Of a DNA stretch of 64,000 nucleotides, positions 17,313-27,236 are shown piece by piece. Every line of letters starts with the position of its first letter. Within the stretch, counting starts at the first letter, position 1. The notes beneath the pieces were generated by a model. The model had not been told where the DNA came from, made no database searches, and saw nothing but the letters and a program-made list of their open reading frames with translations. The translations under genes and the position numbers were made by a program. Origin of the DNA: Flavobacterium ovatum (lineage in GTDB: Bacteria > Bacteroidota > Bacteroidia > Flavobacteriales > Flavobacteriaceae); NCBI RefSeq assembly GCF_040703125.1, contig NZ_CP160035.1, positions 1-64,000 on the forward strand. The letters run 5' to 3'.

Positions 17313-18677
17313 TTACTCGGTCGCCAAACGATCTTGATCCAATTGATCTGCCAAACGTTTCTCAATGATGGGCGTGATTAGTGTTTTGCGAGGATTTATT
17401 TTGACAAAAGGAAATAACTCTAATTCGGCTTTCATTAAATCTTCTCGGCTGGCGTGTTTGGTAGTACCTATCAGTGGATCTGCCTTAGTGTCAAACAAGT
17501 GTTGCTCTTTGTCGGCACTGATTTGGATTTTATTTTTGATTACGCCTTCATTTAGTAATTTTAAAAAACCACCTCTAGTTTCCATTTCCTTGAAAAGCGC
17601 AAGGGCTTTATCTGCCAATTGTTGTGTCAAACTTTCGATATAATAACTACCGTCGGCTGGATTATTTACTTTGTCGAGATGGCTTTCTTCTTTTAAAACC
17701 AGTAATTGGTTACGGGAAATTCTATCTCCAAATTCGTTGTCTTTATGGTAAACGGAGTCGTAAGGAAGATTGGCAACACTATCTGCTCCGCCAAGGATTG
17801 CCGACATACATTCGGTCGTGGTACGCAACATATTTACATTGTACCCGTAAATGCTCTTATTGCGTTTGGTAGGCGTAACTAGTATATGACAATCGTGATT
17901 ATAGTTGTATTCTGTAGCCAAGGCTTTGAATAAAATTCGAAAAGCACGCAATTTGGCGATCTCAAAAAAGTAATTAGTTCCTACGGAAATTTCGAATACA
18001 ATTTTGGAATCTATTTTTGGAATTCTATTGAAATATTCGTTGACATGCCCTAAACCATACGCCAGCTGTTGCACCATATTAGCTCCTGCATTTTGGTACA
18101 AACTCATATCAATACTCAAAAATGCATTTTTCGAACTAATTTTTGAAATCGTATTTAAGCTATCAAAATTGGTTTTATCTGGAGTTGAAAACCAGTTTCC
18201 ATCTTTGGCTAATTGCCCAATTGGATCTACATTATAATAAAGGGTTGCATTTCTGTCTTGAACAATAGTTTCAATTCTTTGAATACAATTGATAGAGAAA
18301 AAACTAAAATTAAAATAGAGAACCAAACCCTCAAGCGGCAAACTACTGAGTAGTTTATCAAAATCAATAGTTTCATTTTCAATTGTAAATCGTAAACTTT
18401 CAGCTCCACGATTTAAGGTATCTAAGGCTCTTTCAATAGATTTATCTACATCGTAAACAAAGATATTTTGGCAAATTGAAAAAGTCGAAGCGTTGGTCGT
18501 AAGAGAATATTTCCTTGCTAATTCATCACTATGATAAAAAGGCTTTACTTTGATATCTTCGGGTGAATTCCATATCATAGTATCATTATAATCCGCACCA
18601 TCTAATTCAAATTGGATTTTTTGTTTCCATAACTTGGAAGAAACTGGATCAAATTCATCAAATAGTGGAGTTGTCAT
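17313..18677 (-). CDS. mutA: Methylmalonyl-CoA mutase small subunit
   Basis: 454-aa non-catalytic partner of the heterodimeric mutase. It keeps the mutase barrel fold (ESLRFTIENETIDFDKLL, EISVGTNYFFEIAKLRAFRILF, NMLRTTTECMSAILGGADSVANLPYDSVY, ADGSYYIESLTQQLADKAL). It ends after the barrel and lacks the C-terminal B12 domain with DxHxxG, which also makes it shorter than the 600-plus residues of some small subunits. This shortened form is, as I recall, usual in Flavobacteriaceae. It is preceded by the DivIC-like gene after 64 bases. The repeat gene separates it from its large subunit. Confidence 0.93.
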   Translation of the reverse strand: MTTPLFDEFDPVSSKLWKQKIQFELDGADYNDTMIWNSPEDIKVKPFYHSDELARKYSLTTNASTFSICQNIFVYDVDKSIERALDTLNRGAESLRFTIENETIDFDKLLSSLPLEGLVLYFNFSFFSINCIQRIETIVQDRNATLYYNVDPIGQLAKDGNWFSTPDKTNFDSLNTISKISSKNAFLSIDMSLYQNAGANMVQQLAYGLGHVNEYFNRIPKIDSKIVFEISVGTNYFFEIAKLRAFRILFKALATEYNYNHDCHILVTPTKRNKSIYGYNVNMLRTTTECMSAILGGADSVANLPYDSVYHKDNEFGDRISRNQLLVLKEESHLDKVNNPADGSYYIESLTQQLADKALALFKEMETRGGFLKLLNEGVIKNKIQISADKEQHLFDTKADPLIGTTKHASREDLMKAELELFPFVKINPRKTLITPIIEKRLADQLDQDRLATE

Positions 18678-18741
18678 GACTTTTTGTTTACAATTAAAAC
18701 CGTATTGGAGTTAAGCAATTTAATACTAAAATCTATTTAGG

Positions 18742-19065
18742 TTATTTTTTTGAAATAGTATCCCCTTCAAACTCGATGATATAAATATCTTCACTGTCTT
18801 TTTTCATAAAGTATTTTTCACGGGCATACTTCTCGATTTGCTCAGAATTTTGAAGCATTTTGATTTGCTTTTCATCTTTCGTAATTTCTTCTTGATAATA
18901 GGTTTTATTTTCTTCTAATTCATCAACTTGATTATCTAAAATTCGATGATCAAAAAAGGAATAATTATCCAAGAAAAACATCCACCCAATAAAGAACAAG
19001 AGCACCCACATGTACTTATTACTCAGGAATTTAAACCAAGATTTATCTTTATAAGGATTAGCCAT
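18742..19065 (-). CDS. Septum formation initiator family protein (DivIC/FtsB-like)
   Basis: Small bitopic division protein, 107 aa from the ATG at 19065 (MANPYKDKSWFKFLSNKYMW); an upstream in-frame start would add 21 unlikely residues. A short cytoplasmic N-terminus precedes one membrane segment (VLLFFIGWMFFL, about 20-32). A periplasmic coiled coil rich in E/K/Q follows (DNQVDELEENKTYYQEEITKDEKQIKML), and then the typical YAREKYFMKKDSEDIYIIEFE end of DivIC/FtsB proteins. It would link the FtsL/FtsQ-type complex at the septum. Its neighbour upstream is udk. Confidence 0.88.
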   Translation of the reverse strand: MANPYKDKSWFKFLSNKYMWVLLFFIGWMFFLDNYSFFDHRILDNQVDELEENKTYYQEEITKDEKQIKMLQNSEQIEKYAREKYFMKKDSEDIYIIEFEGDTISKK

Positions 19066-19170
19066 TATGAGAATAGTATAAAAATTAATGATTTTATTTA
19101 AATAAGCCCGACATTGAAGTGACTTCAAAAACCAGTAAAATACTTTTAGTGGTTATAAAATTACAATAAA

Positions 19171-19779
19171 TTAAAGCAATTTTTGATTTATTAAGGCACG
19201 AACTACCTCAATAGCTACGCTGTTAGGTTTGTCATTTGGAATAATAATGTCTGCAAAAGCCTTGGTTGGCTCGATAAACTCCTGATGCATTGGTTTTAGT
19301 GTAGTTTGATAGCGGTTCAAAACTTCATTCATATCTCTACCTCGCTCAGAAATATCTCTTTTCAATCTTCTAATTAATCGCTCATCCGCATCCGCATGAA
19401 CAAATATTTTTACATCAAATAAATCCCGTAATTCTGGATTAGTAAAAATCAAAATCCCTTCAACAATGAATACTTTTCTTGGGTGTGTAATTATATACTC
19501 TTCAGTTCTATTATGAGTCACAAAAGAATATATGGGCTGACGAATGGTTTTCCCTGACTTTAAATCCTTTAAATGACGAATCAAAAGTTCAAAATCTATG
19601 GCTCTAGGATGATCAAAATTAATCGCAGTACGCTCTTCGTAACTCAAAAGACGGGTGTCATTGTAATATGAGTCTTGTGAAAGGACACCGACTTCTGTTT
19701 CTGGTAATTCATTTACAATCTGATGTACAACGGTAGTTTTCCCGCTTCCTGTACCTCCTGCAATACCTATAATTAGCAT
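19171..19779 (-). CDS. udk: Uridine kinase
   Basis: 202-aa enzyme of pyrimidine salvage, phosphorylating uridine and cytidine to UMP and CMP with ATP or GTP. Walker A GIAGGTGSGKTTV is at about residues 5-17. SQDSYYND (about 35) and NFDHPRAIDFELL (about 54) bind the nucleoside, and VEGILIF (about 105) is the Walker B-like region. RRLKRDISERGRD is the conserved lid. Length is normal. A candidate -7 element TATTTTTG lies at 19806-19813 on the minus strand. Confidence 0.96.
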   Translation of the reverse strand: MLIIGIAGGTGSGKTTVVHQIVNELPETEVGVLSQDSYYNDTRLLSYEERTAINFDHPRAIDFELLIRHLKDLKSGKTIRQPIYSFVTHNRTEEYIITHPRKVFIVEGILIFTNPELRDLFDVKIFVHADADERLIRRLKRDISERGRDMNEVLNRYQTTLKPMHQEFIEPTKAFADIIIPNDKPNSVAIEVVRALINQKLL

Positions 19780-19896
19780 AGATTATTTTTTATTAGTAAG
19801 ACTGACAAAAATAAGGATTTAATTGGGAGTGATTTTTGTTTTCTGATTAAATAAATCAATATGTAAGTTAATACGTGTTTTAAAGTTAGGGAATAA

Positions 19897-21510
19897 CTAC
19901 AACACTCTATTAACCTGAACCACTCTTTTAGAATAATAACTTTCCTTTATAGAGGAGATAATAACACCTGAATTAGAAGCATGAATAAACTTAACATCAC
20001 CATCCCCTACTTCTACCACCATTCCAACATGATTAATCTGACTTCTCCCTCTTGTTTTAAAGAAAATTAAATCTCCTTTTTGAGCTTTACCCACCTCTAA
20101 AACTAAACCATACTGTGATTGTTCCAATGAAGTTCTTGGTAATTGCAAATCATAAGTACCAAAAGTAGTGCACATTAATCCTGAACAATCAAAACCATCT
20201 TTTGTAGTACCTCCTATACGGTAGCGAGTACCAATATTTTCAGAAGCAGTAAAAATAAGTTGATCTACAAATGCTTCATCATGTATTGATTTCGACTCTA
20301 AATCTTCTTCAACAATGACCAATTCTTGTTTAATTTCTACAGTAGGATTTATCACTTTCGGTTTTCTAATACTTAATAATGAACCAACCTTAAGTTGTTT
20401 TGACACCTTCGGATTTTGTCTCTCTAATTCTTTTACAGTAATTCCAAATTCTTTAGCAATACCATATTTAGTTTCCTTAGACAACACTTTATGCGTTAAC
20501 TCTACCTCCTCAATCTTATTCACACCAACAGCAGGTTTTATTACAACCTCTTTATCTGTATTTACAACAACTTTTTTGAGATCCAAATTTTCAACTTTTG
20601 AAACCACTTGACCTTTAATACTATTGTCTAATTCCAAAACTGGAATAATGATTTTTTGACCGATCTTTAATGCTTCTGATTCCAAGATTGGATTGGCTTT
20701 ATCTAAATCTGCTACCGTGATTCCATGTTCTCTTGCTATCGCATATTTTGTTTCTTTAGGCAAAACTTCATGTACGATTGTAATTGATTCATGAGAAACA
20801 TTTTCAATCGTTACAATTGAAGTTTCAACCTTATCGGTTTCCGCATTTGTTTTTAATACAATATCATTACTTTCAACAACTATTGCTGATTGTTCTACTG
20901 TTTCAGGAATATATTTCTTAACCGGAATAATAATTTTCTGCCCACTTTTCAATTCCTCAGTTTGTAAAATTGGATTAGCATTATCCAAAAGAGTAACAGA
21001 AATCCCGTGTTCTTTGGCTATATTATATTTAGTCTGTTTGGGTAAAACTTCGTAATCAATTCCTTCGGCAATCACTTTTTCGGTAGTAGCCTCCAATTTT
21101 GAATTTGCTTTATTGGATTTAGAACCACCAAAAATACTTATTTTTTGTCCTATTTTAAGCCCTAACTCTACTATGGTTGGATTGGATTTGTATAAATCAT
21201 CAACCGTAACACCATATTCTTTTGAAATACCATAAACGGTTTCTTTTGCCAAAACCTCGTGAAAAATCTCTTGGGGTGTAATTGGAGTTGCTACAGGAAT
21301 GATCAACTTAGCATTGAATTTTATCCCTTTTTTGGCCGTAGGATTGAGTTCGTAAATATCCTTAGCTTTTATATTATACAAATCGGCAATCTTAGAAATA
21401 GTTTCTCCTTTAGAAACGATATGTTCAGTAGTTTTTTGCTGAGAAAAAGCTGTAAAACAAAACAATAAAACCGTAACTAATAAATAACTATAACCCTTCA
21501 TACAATTCAT
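19897..21510 (-). CDS. LysM-repeat NlpC/P60 peptidoglycan hydrolase
   Basis: 537-aa secreted hydrolase expected to cut stem peptides of peptidoglycan. A signal peptide ends near residue 24 (LLVTVLLFCFTAFSQ). Five LysM domains follow, each with the pattern (S/P)KxTxYxIAxxxxIxxxDLxxxNP and separated by Thr/Val/Glu-rich linkers, at about 29-72, 83-128, 155-198, 245-292 and 340-385. The C-terminal NlpC/P60 domain holds the catalytic C442 (FDCSGL), H494 (NHVGMV) and a third polar residue near H510. An alternative ATG three codons in (21501) gives MKGYSYLL and is equally good. Five LysM modules is high for this architecture. Confidence 0.92.
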   Translation of the reverse strand: MNCMKGYSYLLVTVLLFCFTAFSQQKTTEHIVSKGETISKIADLYNIKAKDIYELNPTAKKGIKFNAKLIIPVATPITPQEIFHEVLAKETVYGISKEYGVTVDDLYKSNPTIVELGLKIGQKISIFGGSKSNKANSKLEATTEKVIAEGIDYEVLPKQTKYNIAKEHGISVTLLDNANPILQTEELKSGQKIIIPVKKYIPETVEQSAIVVESNDIVLKTNAETDKVETSIVTIENVSHESITIVHEVLPKETKYAIAREHGITVADLDKANPILESEALKIGQKIIIPVLELDNSIKGQVVSKVENLDLKKVVVNTDKEVVIKPAVGVNKIEEVELTHKVLSKETKYGIAKEFGITVKELERQNPKVSKQLKVGSLLSIRKPKVINPTVEIKQELVIVEEDLESKSIHDEAFVDQLIFTASENIGTRYRIGGTTKDGFDCSGLMCTTFGTYDLQLPRTSLEQSQYGLVLEVGKAQKGDLIFFKTRGRSQINHVGMVVEVGDGDVKFIHASNSGVIISSIKESYYSKRVVQVNRVL

Positions 21511-21700
21511 TATTATTTTTTAAACCAGAGATAAGTACAAGACCAAAAAAAATCGTTTTAAATAAAACTTTAGCTTATTATTTATACTTCCCCAGAAAAT
21601 ATAAATTAACACTATTTTCAGAGCGTAAAATTAACCCATTCCTGCAAATATCGCACTTTTTTTAACAACTCTTTACACGCAATTTAACAAAATCTGTAAT

Positions 21701-21732
21701 AAAAAAAGCGCCCTATTCACACAGAGCGCTTT
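21701..21732 (-). terminator. Terminator of the aconitase A gene
   Basis: AAAGCGC (21705-21711) pairs with GCGCTTT (21726-21732); on the minus strand a T-run follows. It lies 22 bases past the stop codon. Confidence 0.85.
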
Positions 21733-21753
21733 AGAAATATAAATTAAAATGGA

Positions 21754-24015
21754 TTATGCTTCAGCAGCAATTAAATTCAAAGCTGAACCAGCAACATACC
21801 AACCAATTTGTCCTGCGTTGTAAGTATGATTTGCTAATATTATATCTTTTGTTCCATCAGCATGAACAAATTCAACTGATAATGCTTTTCCAGGTGCGAA
21901 GTCAACTAAATCTAAAAAGTTAATGGTATCATCTTCTTGGATTTTATCATAATCAGATTCAGTTGCAAAGGTCAACCCAAGAAGTCCTTGTTTTTTAAGG
22001 TTTGTTTCATGGATACGAGCAAATGATTTTACCAATACCGCTTTAACACCTAAGAAACGAGGCTCCATTGCAGCATGCTCACGAGAAGAACCTTCCCCGT
22101 AATTATGATCTCCAACTACTACAGAAGGAACACCAGCTGCTTTGTACGCACGAGCTACAGCAGGAACGGCATCATATTCACCAGTTAATTGATTTTTAAC
22201 CGAATTTGTTTTTTGAGTGTATGCATTTACAGCACCAATCAACATATTATTTGAAATATTATCTAAATGTCCACGGAAACGCAACCACGGCCCTGCCATA
22301 GAAATATGATCAGTCGTACATTTACCATATGCTTTAACAAGCAATTTAGCTCCTGTTATATTTTTACCATCCCATGCATCAAAAGGAGCTAACAATTGCA
22401 AACGATCTGACGTTTCGCTCACTACAATTTGAACACCCGAGCCATCAGCTGCAGGTTCTTGAAAACCATTATCCTCAACATCGAATCCTCTTTTTGGCAA
22501 TTCATCACCAAAAGGAGCCGTTAATTTCACTTCTTCCCCCTTGTCGTTTAACAAAGTATCCGTTAGTGGATTAAAATCCAATCTTCCAGCAATTGCTAAA
22601 GCCGCAACCATTTCAGGCGAAGTCACAAAAGCGTGTGTATTTGGGTTACCATCGGCTCTTTTAGAGAAATTACGATTGAATGAATGTACAATTGTATTTT
22701 TCTCCTGTTTATCAGCACCATCTCTATCCCATTGCCCGATACATGGCCCACAAGCATTTGTAAATACTTTAGTTCCCAATTTTTCAAAAGCAGCAATCAT
22801 ACCGTCTCTTTCGATAGTGTAACGAATTTGCTCAGAACCTGGGTTAACACCAAATTCAGCTTTAGGAGTAATACCGTGTTCTACAGCTTGATTCACGATT
22901 GATACAGCACGAGCCATATCTTCGTAAGAAGAGTTGGTACATGAACCTATTAATCCCCACTCTACTTTTATTGGCCATCCATTAGCTTTCGCCTCGGCTT
23001 TCATTTTAGAAACTGGAGTACCTCTGTCTGGAGTAAAAGGCCCATTAATATGTGGCTCTAATTCTGATAGATTAATTTCAATCACTTGATCAAAATATTG
23101 TTCTGGATTAGCATACACTTCGTTATCACCAGTTAAGTAAGACGCTACTTTATCAGCTGCATCTACCACATCTTGACGACCAGTTGCTGCCAGATATCTT
23201 CTCATAGAATCATCGTAACCAAATGTAGAAGTTGTAGCACCAATTTCAGCACCCATATTACATATTGTACCTTTACCAGTACAAGACATATTGGTAGCCC
23301 CTTCACCAAAATACTCCACAATAGCACCTGTCCCACCTTTTACAGTAAGAATATCAGCTACTTTCAAAATAACATCTTTTGGAGCCGTCCAACCAGATAG
23401 TTTTCCAGTTAACTTCACTCCTATTAATTTAGGGAATTTCAACTCCCACCCCATTCCTGACATTACATCAACAGCATCAGCTCCACCAACACCAATTGCT
23501 AACATCCCTAACCCACCTGCATTTACAGTATGTGAATCAGTACCAATCATCATTCCACCTGGAAAAGCATAATTCTCCAAAACGATTTGATGAATAATCC
23601 CTGATCCAGGTTTCCAGAAACCAATACCGTATTTATCTGAAACAGATGATAAGAAATCAAAAACTTCGCTTGATTGTTTTTTCGCAAATGCTAAATCTTT
23701 TTCAGCACCTACTTTCGCTAAAATCAAGTGATCACAATGTACTGTAGTTGGAACAGCAACCGTTTTCTTCCCAGCGTGCATAAATTGCAATAAAGCCATT
23801 TGTGCTGTTGCGTCTTGACATGCCACTCTATCCGGAGCAAAATCGACATAATCAACACCTTTTTTGTAAGCTTCTTTTGCTACACCCTCCCATAGGTGGC
23901 TATACAAAATCTTCTCCGTTAAAGTAAGTGGACGACCAACAATCTTACGTGCAGCATCAACACGACTTGTCATGTTGTCATACACTTTTTTTATCATTTC
24001 AATATCAAATGCCAT
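21754..24015 (-). CDS. Aconitate hydratase (AcnA/mitochondrial type)
   Basis: 753-aa [4Fe-4S] aconitase interconverting citrate and isocitrate in the TCA cycle. The cluster ligands are C359 ([14 protein letters not shown]), C422 and C425 (ACGPCIGQW). [27 protein letters not shown] and the C-terminal swivel-domain motif [18 protein letters not shown] are intact. Length fits the mitochondrial-type aconitase (about 750) rather than the longer IRP/AcnA form (about 890). It is followed by a terminator and preceded by one (24069), so it is transcribed apart from the neighbouring acnB. Flavobacteria usually annotate it simply as aconitate hydratase. Confidence 0.95.
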   Translation of the reverse strand: MAFDIEMIKKVYDNMTSRVDAARKIVGRPLTLTEKILYSHLWEGVAKEAYKKGVDYVDFAPDRVACQDATAQMALLQFMHAGKKTVAVPTTVHCDHLILAKVGAEKDLAFAKKQSSEVFDFLSSVSDKYGIGFWKPGSGIIHQIVLENYAFPGGMMIGTDSHTVNAGGLGMLAIGVGGADAVDVMSGMGWELKFPKLIGVKLTGKLSGWTAPKDVILKVADILTVKGGTGAIVEYFGEGATNMSCTGKGTICNMGAEIGATTSTFGYDDSMRRYLAATGRQDVVDAADKVASYLTGDNEVYANPEQYFDQVIEINLSELEPHINGPFTPDRGTPVSKMKAEAKANGWPIKVEWGLIGSCTNSSYEDMARAVSIVNQAVEHGITPKAEFGVNPGSEQIRYTIERDGMIAAFEKLGTKVFTNACGPCIGQWDRDGADKQEKNTIVHSFNRNFSKRADGNPNTHAFVTSPEMVAALAIAGRLDFNPLTDTLLNDKGEEVKLTAPFGDELPKRGFDVEDNGFQEPAADGSGVQIVVSETSDRLQLLAPFDAWDGKNITGAKLLVKAYGKCTTDHISMAGPWLRFRGHLDNISNNMLIGAVNAYTQKTNSVKNQLTGEYDAVPAVARAYKAAGVPSVVVGDHNYGEGSSREHAAMEPRFLGVKAVLVKSFARIHETNLKKQGLLGLTFATESDYDKIQEDDTINFLDLVDFAPGKALSVEFVHADGTKDIILANHTYNAGQIGWYVAGSALNLIAAEA

Positions 24016-24068
24016 AGGTGAAGTTATTTATATTATTGTATGTTAGATACCACAAGGTACAAAAAATA

Positions 24069-24103
24069 AAAAAAGCCTGAGTCTTAGACTCAGGCTTTTT
24101 GAT
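24069..24103. terminator. Terminator between the two aconitase genes
   Basis: A 14-bp perfect stem (AAAAAGCCTGAGTC and complement) with a TTA loop and A/T-runs on both sides. It ends the acnB transcript before the second aconitase gene. Confidence 0.92.
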
Positions 24104-24124
24104 ATAATTAACTAATTTTAGTTA

Positions 24125-26896
24125 TTACATAACTAACAATTTATGAGATGGCGCAAATTGAGTTAGATTGATACCCTTTACTGCTGCTTTATATTCCTCC
24201 ATAGTAGGCGTTCTACCTAAGATGGTAGACAATACAACAACAGGTGTAGACGAAAGCAAAGATTCTCCTTTTTTACCTTCAGAGTCTTCGACAACTCTTC
24301 CTTGAAAAAGACGCGTAGAAGTCGCCATTACGGTATCCCCTTTTTCTGCTTTTTCTTGGTTACCCATACATAAGTTACATCCTGGACGTTCAAGGTAAAG
24401 AATATTTTCATATCCAGTACGCGCTACTCCTTTTGGAGCATTATCGTCAAATTCGAAACCAGAGTATTTTTGTAAAACTTCCCAGTCTCCTTCCGCTTTC
24501 AATTCATCTACGATATTATAAGTTGGAGGCGCAACCACAAGCGGTGCTTTAAACTCAACCTTACCATATTGCTCATCGATATTCTTCAACATTTGAGAAA
24601 GAATTTTCAAATCTCCTTTGTGAACCATACAAGATCCAACAAAACCGAGGTCTACTTTTTTCACTCCTCCGTAAAAAGAAAGTGGTCTAATAGTATCGTG
24701 TGTGTATCTTTTAGAAACATCTGCATTATTCACATCTGGATCTGCAATCATTGGCTCTTCAACCAAGTCAAGATCAATTTCAACTTCGGCATAATACTTC
24801 GCATTTGCGTCTGGAGTCAAAGCTGGTTTTTCACCAGATCTAATGTCTGCGATTCTTTTATCAGCGATAGCAATCAATCCTTTAAGAACTTGTTTCGCAT
24901 TATCCATACCTTTATCAATCATGATCTGGATTCTTCTCTTAGCGATCATTAATGATTCGATCAAAGTTTCATCCTCAGAGATACAGATAGAAGCTTTTGC
25001 TTTCATCTCTGCAGTCCAGTCTGTAAAAGTAAATGCTTGATCAGCAGTAAGGGTACCTAAGTGAACCTCAATGATTCTTCCTTGGAACACATTCTCGCCA
25101 CCAAATTGTTTCAACATTTGAGATTGAGTAGCATGAACCACATCACGGAAATCCATGTAAGATTTCATATCTCCTTTGAACGTAACTTTTACTGATTCTG
25201 GAATTGGCATTGAAGCTTCACCAGTAGCAAGAGCAAGAGCAACTGTTCCTGAATCTGCCCCAAAAGCAACCCCTTTTGACATTCTTGTATGAGAGTCACC
25301 ACCAATAATGATAGCCCACTCATCAACAGTAATATCATTAAGTACTTTATGAATAACATCAGTCATTGCAAGATATTCTCCTTTTGGGTCACGAGCAGTA
25401 ATCAAACCGAAATCGTTCATAAACTTCATCAATCTAGGGATATTTGCCTTAGATTTATTGTCCCAAACTGAAGCAGTATGACATCCTGATTGATACGCAC
25501 CATCAACAATTGGTGAAATCACAGTAGCAGCCATAGACTCTAATTCCTGAGAAGTCATCAAACCAGTTGTGTCTTGGGAACCTACAATGTTTACCTCTAC
25601 ACGTACGTCTGAACCTGCGTGTAAAACTTTACCTGGAGTACTACCAACTGCATTTTTATTAAATATTTTTTCTACCGCTGTAAGCCCTTGTCCTTCGATA
25701 GAAACTTCTTTTGAAGGAGCAAATACGGGAACGATATCGACACCTAACGTTTTCGATGCAAAAGTTTGCAATTTTTTACCGAATACAATAGCGTATGATC
25801 CACCCGCTTTTATAAATTCCATTTTTTGAGGAGTGAACGCTTTAGAAATATCTATCAGCTCTTTCTCCCCATTATATAATTTCTTAGTTTTTGTATTTAT
25901 CGTAAGAACAGTACCAGTAGCAACAGAATACGCTTCTTCTAAAACCACATCACCACTTTCATTACGAACAGCGTTTCCTTTTTCATCAAGTACTTTTACC
26001 CAGTTTTTAAGGTCAAGACCAATACCACCAGTAACATCAACAGTAGTCAAGAAAATTGGAGAAATTCCGTTTGTACCTGCTACAATTGGAGCAATATTAA
26101 TGAAAGGAACATAAGGACTTGCTTTTTTCCCAGTCCAAAGTGCCACGTTGTTCACACCTGACATCCTTGAAGAACCTACACCCATAGTACCTTTTTCAGC
26201 GATCAACATCACACTTTTATCAGGATGTTGTGCTTGCAATGCTTGAATCTCGTTTTGTGCTTCAGGAGAAATCAAACATTTACCATGAAGTTCACGATCT
26301 GATCTTGAATGTGCTTGGTTTCCTGGAGAAAGTAAATCAGTTGAAATATCTCCTTCACCAGCTACATAGGTAACTACCTTAATTTCCTCTACTACTTCTT
26401 GAAGTTTTGTAAAGAATTCAGCTTTAGCATAGCTCTCTAAAATTTCTTTTGCGATTTCACTACCATTATTAAAAGCAACTTCTAAACGAGCTGTATCAGC
26501 TTCGTAAAGGAAAAATTGCATTTTAAGCACTTTAGCTGCTTCTGTTGCAATTGCAGCATCATTACCTAAAGCTAAATCAAGCAAAACCTCTATTGAAGGA
26601 CCACCCTTCATGTGTGATAATAACTCAAATGCAAAAGCAGGAGTAATTTCTTTCACTACAGATTCACCTAGAATAACTTCCTTTAAAAAGGTAGCTTTCA
26701 CAGCAGCTGCAGGAGTCGTACCTGGAACAATATTATAAATAAAGAATTTAAGAGAATCTTCGCGGTCTGCGTTATCTAAATCTTTAATTTGTGCAATGAT
26801 TTCGCTTAGCAATTCAGCGCCATCAATCGGCTTTGGATTAAGTCCCTGACCTTTTCGTTCTTCGATCTCGTTAAGATAATCGTTATAAATGTTCAT
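24125..26896 (-). CDS. acnB: Aconitate hydratase B / 2-methylisocitrate dehydratase
   Basis: 923-aa AcnB-type [4Fe-4S] enzyme. The N-terminal HEAT-like domain (about 1-150) is specific to AcnB, followed by the swivel domain (about 165-380, EKGTMGVGSSRMSGVNNVALW) and the catalytic core. Cluster Cys residues are in GFVGSCMVHKGDLKI (about 768) and LERPGCNLCMGNQEKAEKG (about 830-833). In several bacteria AcnB also hydrates 2-methylaconitate in the methylcitrate cycle; here this is inference, and no prpB or prpC is adjacent. Own promoter at 26990-27020 and terminator at 24069. Two unrelated-length aconitases side by side suggests condition-dependent use. Confidence 0.95.
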   Translation of the reverse strand: MNIYNDYLNEIEERKGQGLNPKPIDGAELLSEIIAQIKDLDNADREDSLKFFIYNIVPGTTPAAAVKATFLKEVILGESVVKEITPAFAFELLSHMKGGPSIEVLLDLALGNDAAIATEAAKVLKMQFFLYEADTARLEVAFNNGSEIAKEILESYAKAEFFTKLQEVVEEIKVVTYVAGEGDISTDLLSPGNQAHSRSDRELHGKCLISPEAQNEIQALQAQHPDKSVMLIAEKGTMGVGSSRMSGVNNVALWTGKKASPYVPFINIAPIVAGTNGISPIFLTTVDVTGGIGLDLKNWVKVLDEKGNAVRNESGDVVLEEAYSVATGTVLTINTKTKKLYNGEKELIDISKAFTPQKMEFIKAGGSYAIVFGKKLQTFASKTLGVDIVPVFAPSKEVSIEGQGLTAVEKIFNKNAVGSTPGKVLHAGSDVRVEVNIVGSQDTTGLMTSQELESMAATVISPIVDGAYQSGCHTASVWDNKSKANIPRLMKFMNDFGLITARDPKGEYLAMTDVIHKVLNDITVDEWAIIIGGDSHTRMSKGVAFGADSGTVALALATGEASMPIPESVKVTFKGDMKSYMDFRDVVHATQSQMLKQFGGENVFQGRIIEVHLGTLTADQAFTFTDWTAEMKAKASICISEDETLIESLMIAKRRIQIMIDKGMDNAKQVLKGLIAIADKRIADIRSGEKPALTPDANAKYYAEVEIDLDLVEEPMIADPDVNNADVSKRYTHDTIRPLSFYGGVKKVDLGFVGSCMVHKGDLKILSQMLKNIDEQYGKVEFKAPLVVAPPTYNIVDELKAEGDWEVLQKYSGFEFDDNAPKGVARTGYENILYLERPGCNLCMGNQEKAEKGDTVMATSTRLFQGRVVEDSEGKKGESLLSSTPVVVLSTILGRTPTMEEYKAAVKGINLTQFAPSHKLLVM

Positions 26897-26989
26897 AATA
26901 GAAGTCTTTTCAATGTTAAAGGCTAATTTTTTTTGATTATTTCAAAATCAAAAGCCATAATATCTAGCTGTTTTTATTTATTTGTGTCG

Positions 26990-27020
26990 CAAATTTAGTT
27001 ATTTAAGATGATATTTAAAA
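26990..27020 (-). promoter_or_regulatory. Promoter of acnB
   Basis: On the minus strand TTTT (27020-27017), 19 bases, TAAATTTG (26997-26990). The -7 element is perfect. The 5' leader is about 90 bases. The 340-base gap from 26897 to 27236 holds nothing else that I recognise. Confidence 0.6.
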
Positions 27021-27236
27021 AAAATTAATTAATGTGATTTTTTCACCTCAAAAATATTGCAAAATAAAAGATTTGAGTGTGTAAAATTATCAAATAAACA
27101 CCAATTGAAGGATATTCTTGAAAAATCAATAATCAGAGTTCTTTTTTCTAACAAAGTAGAAATAGAATGTTACATGAAAAGACAAATCACCTTCTGAATT
27201 CTAATTAAAACATACCAAAAACCGAACAATAACAAA

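Noticed and set aside
17313..18677. Mutase small subunit as a truncated pseudogene because the B12 domain is missing
   Set aside because: The frame is intact and the barrel motifs are conserved; the small subunit is non-catalytic and short forms without the B12 domain occur in this family.
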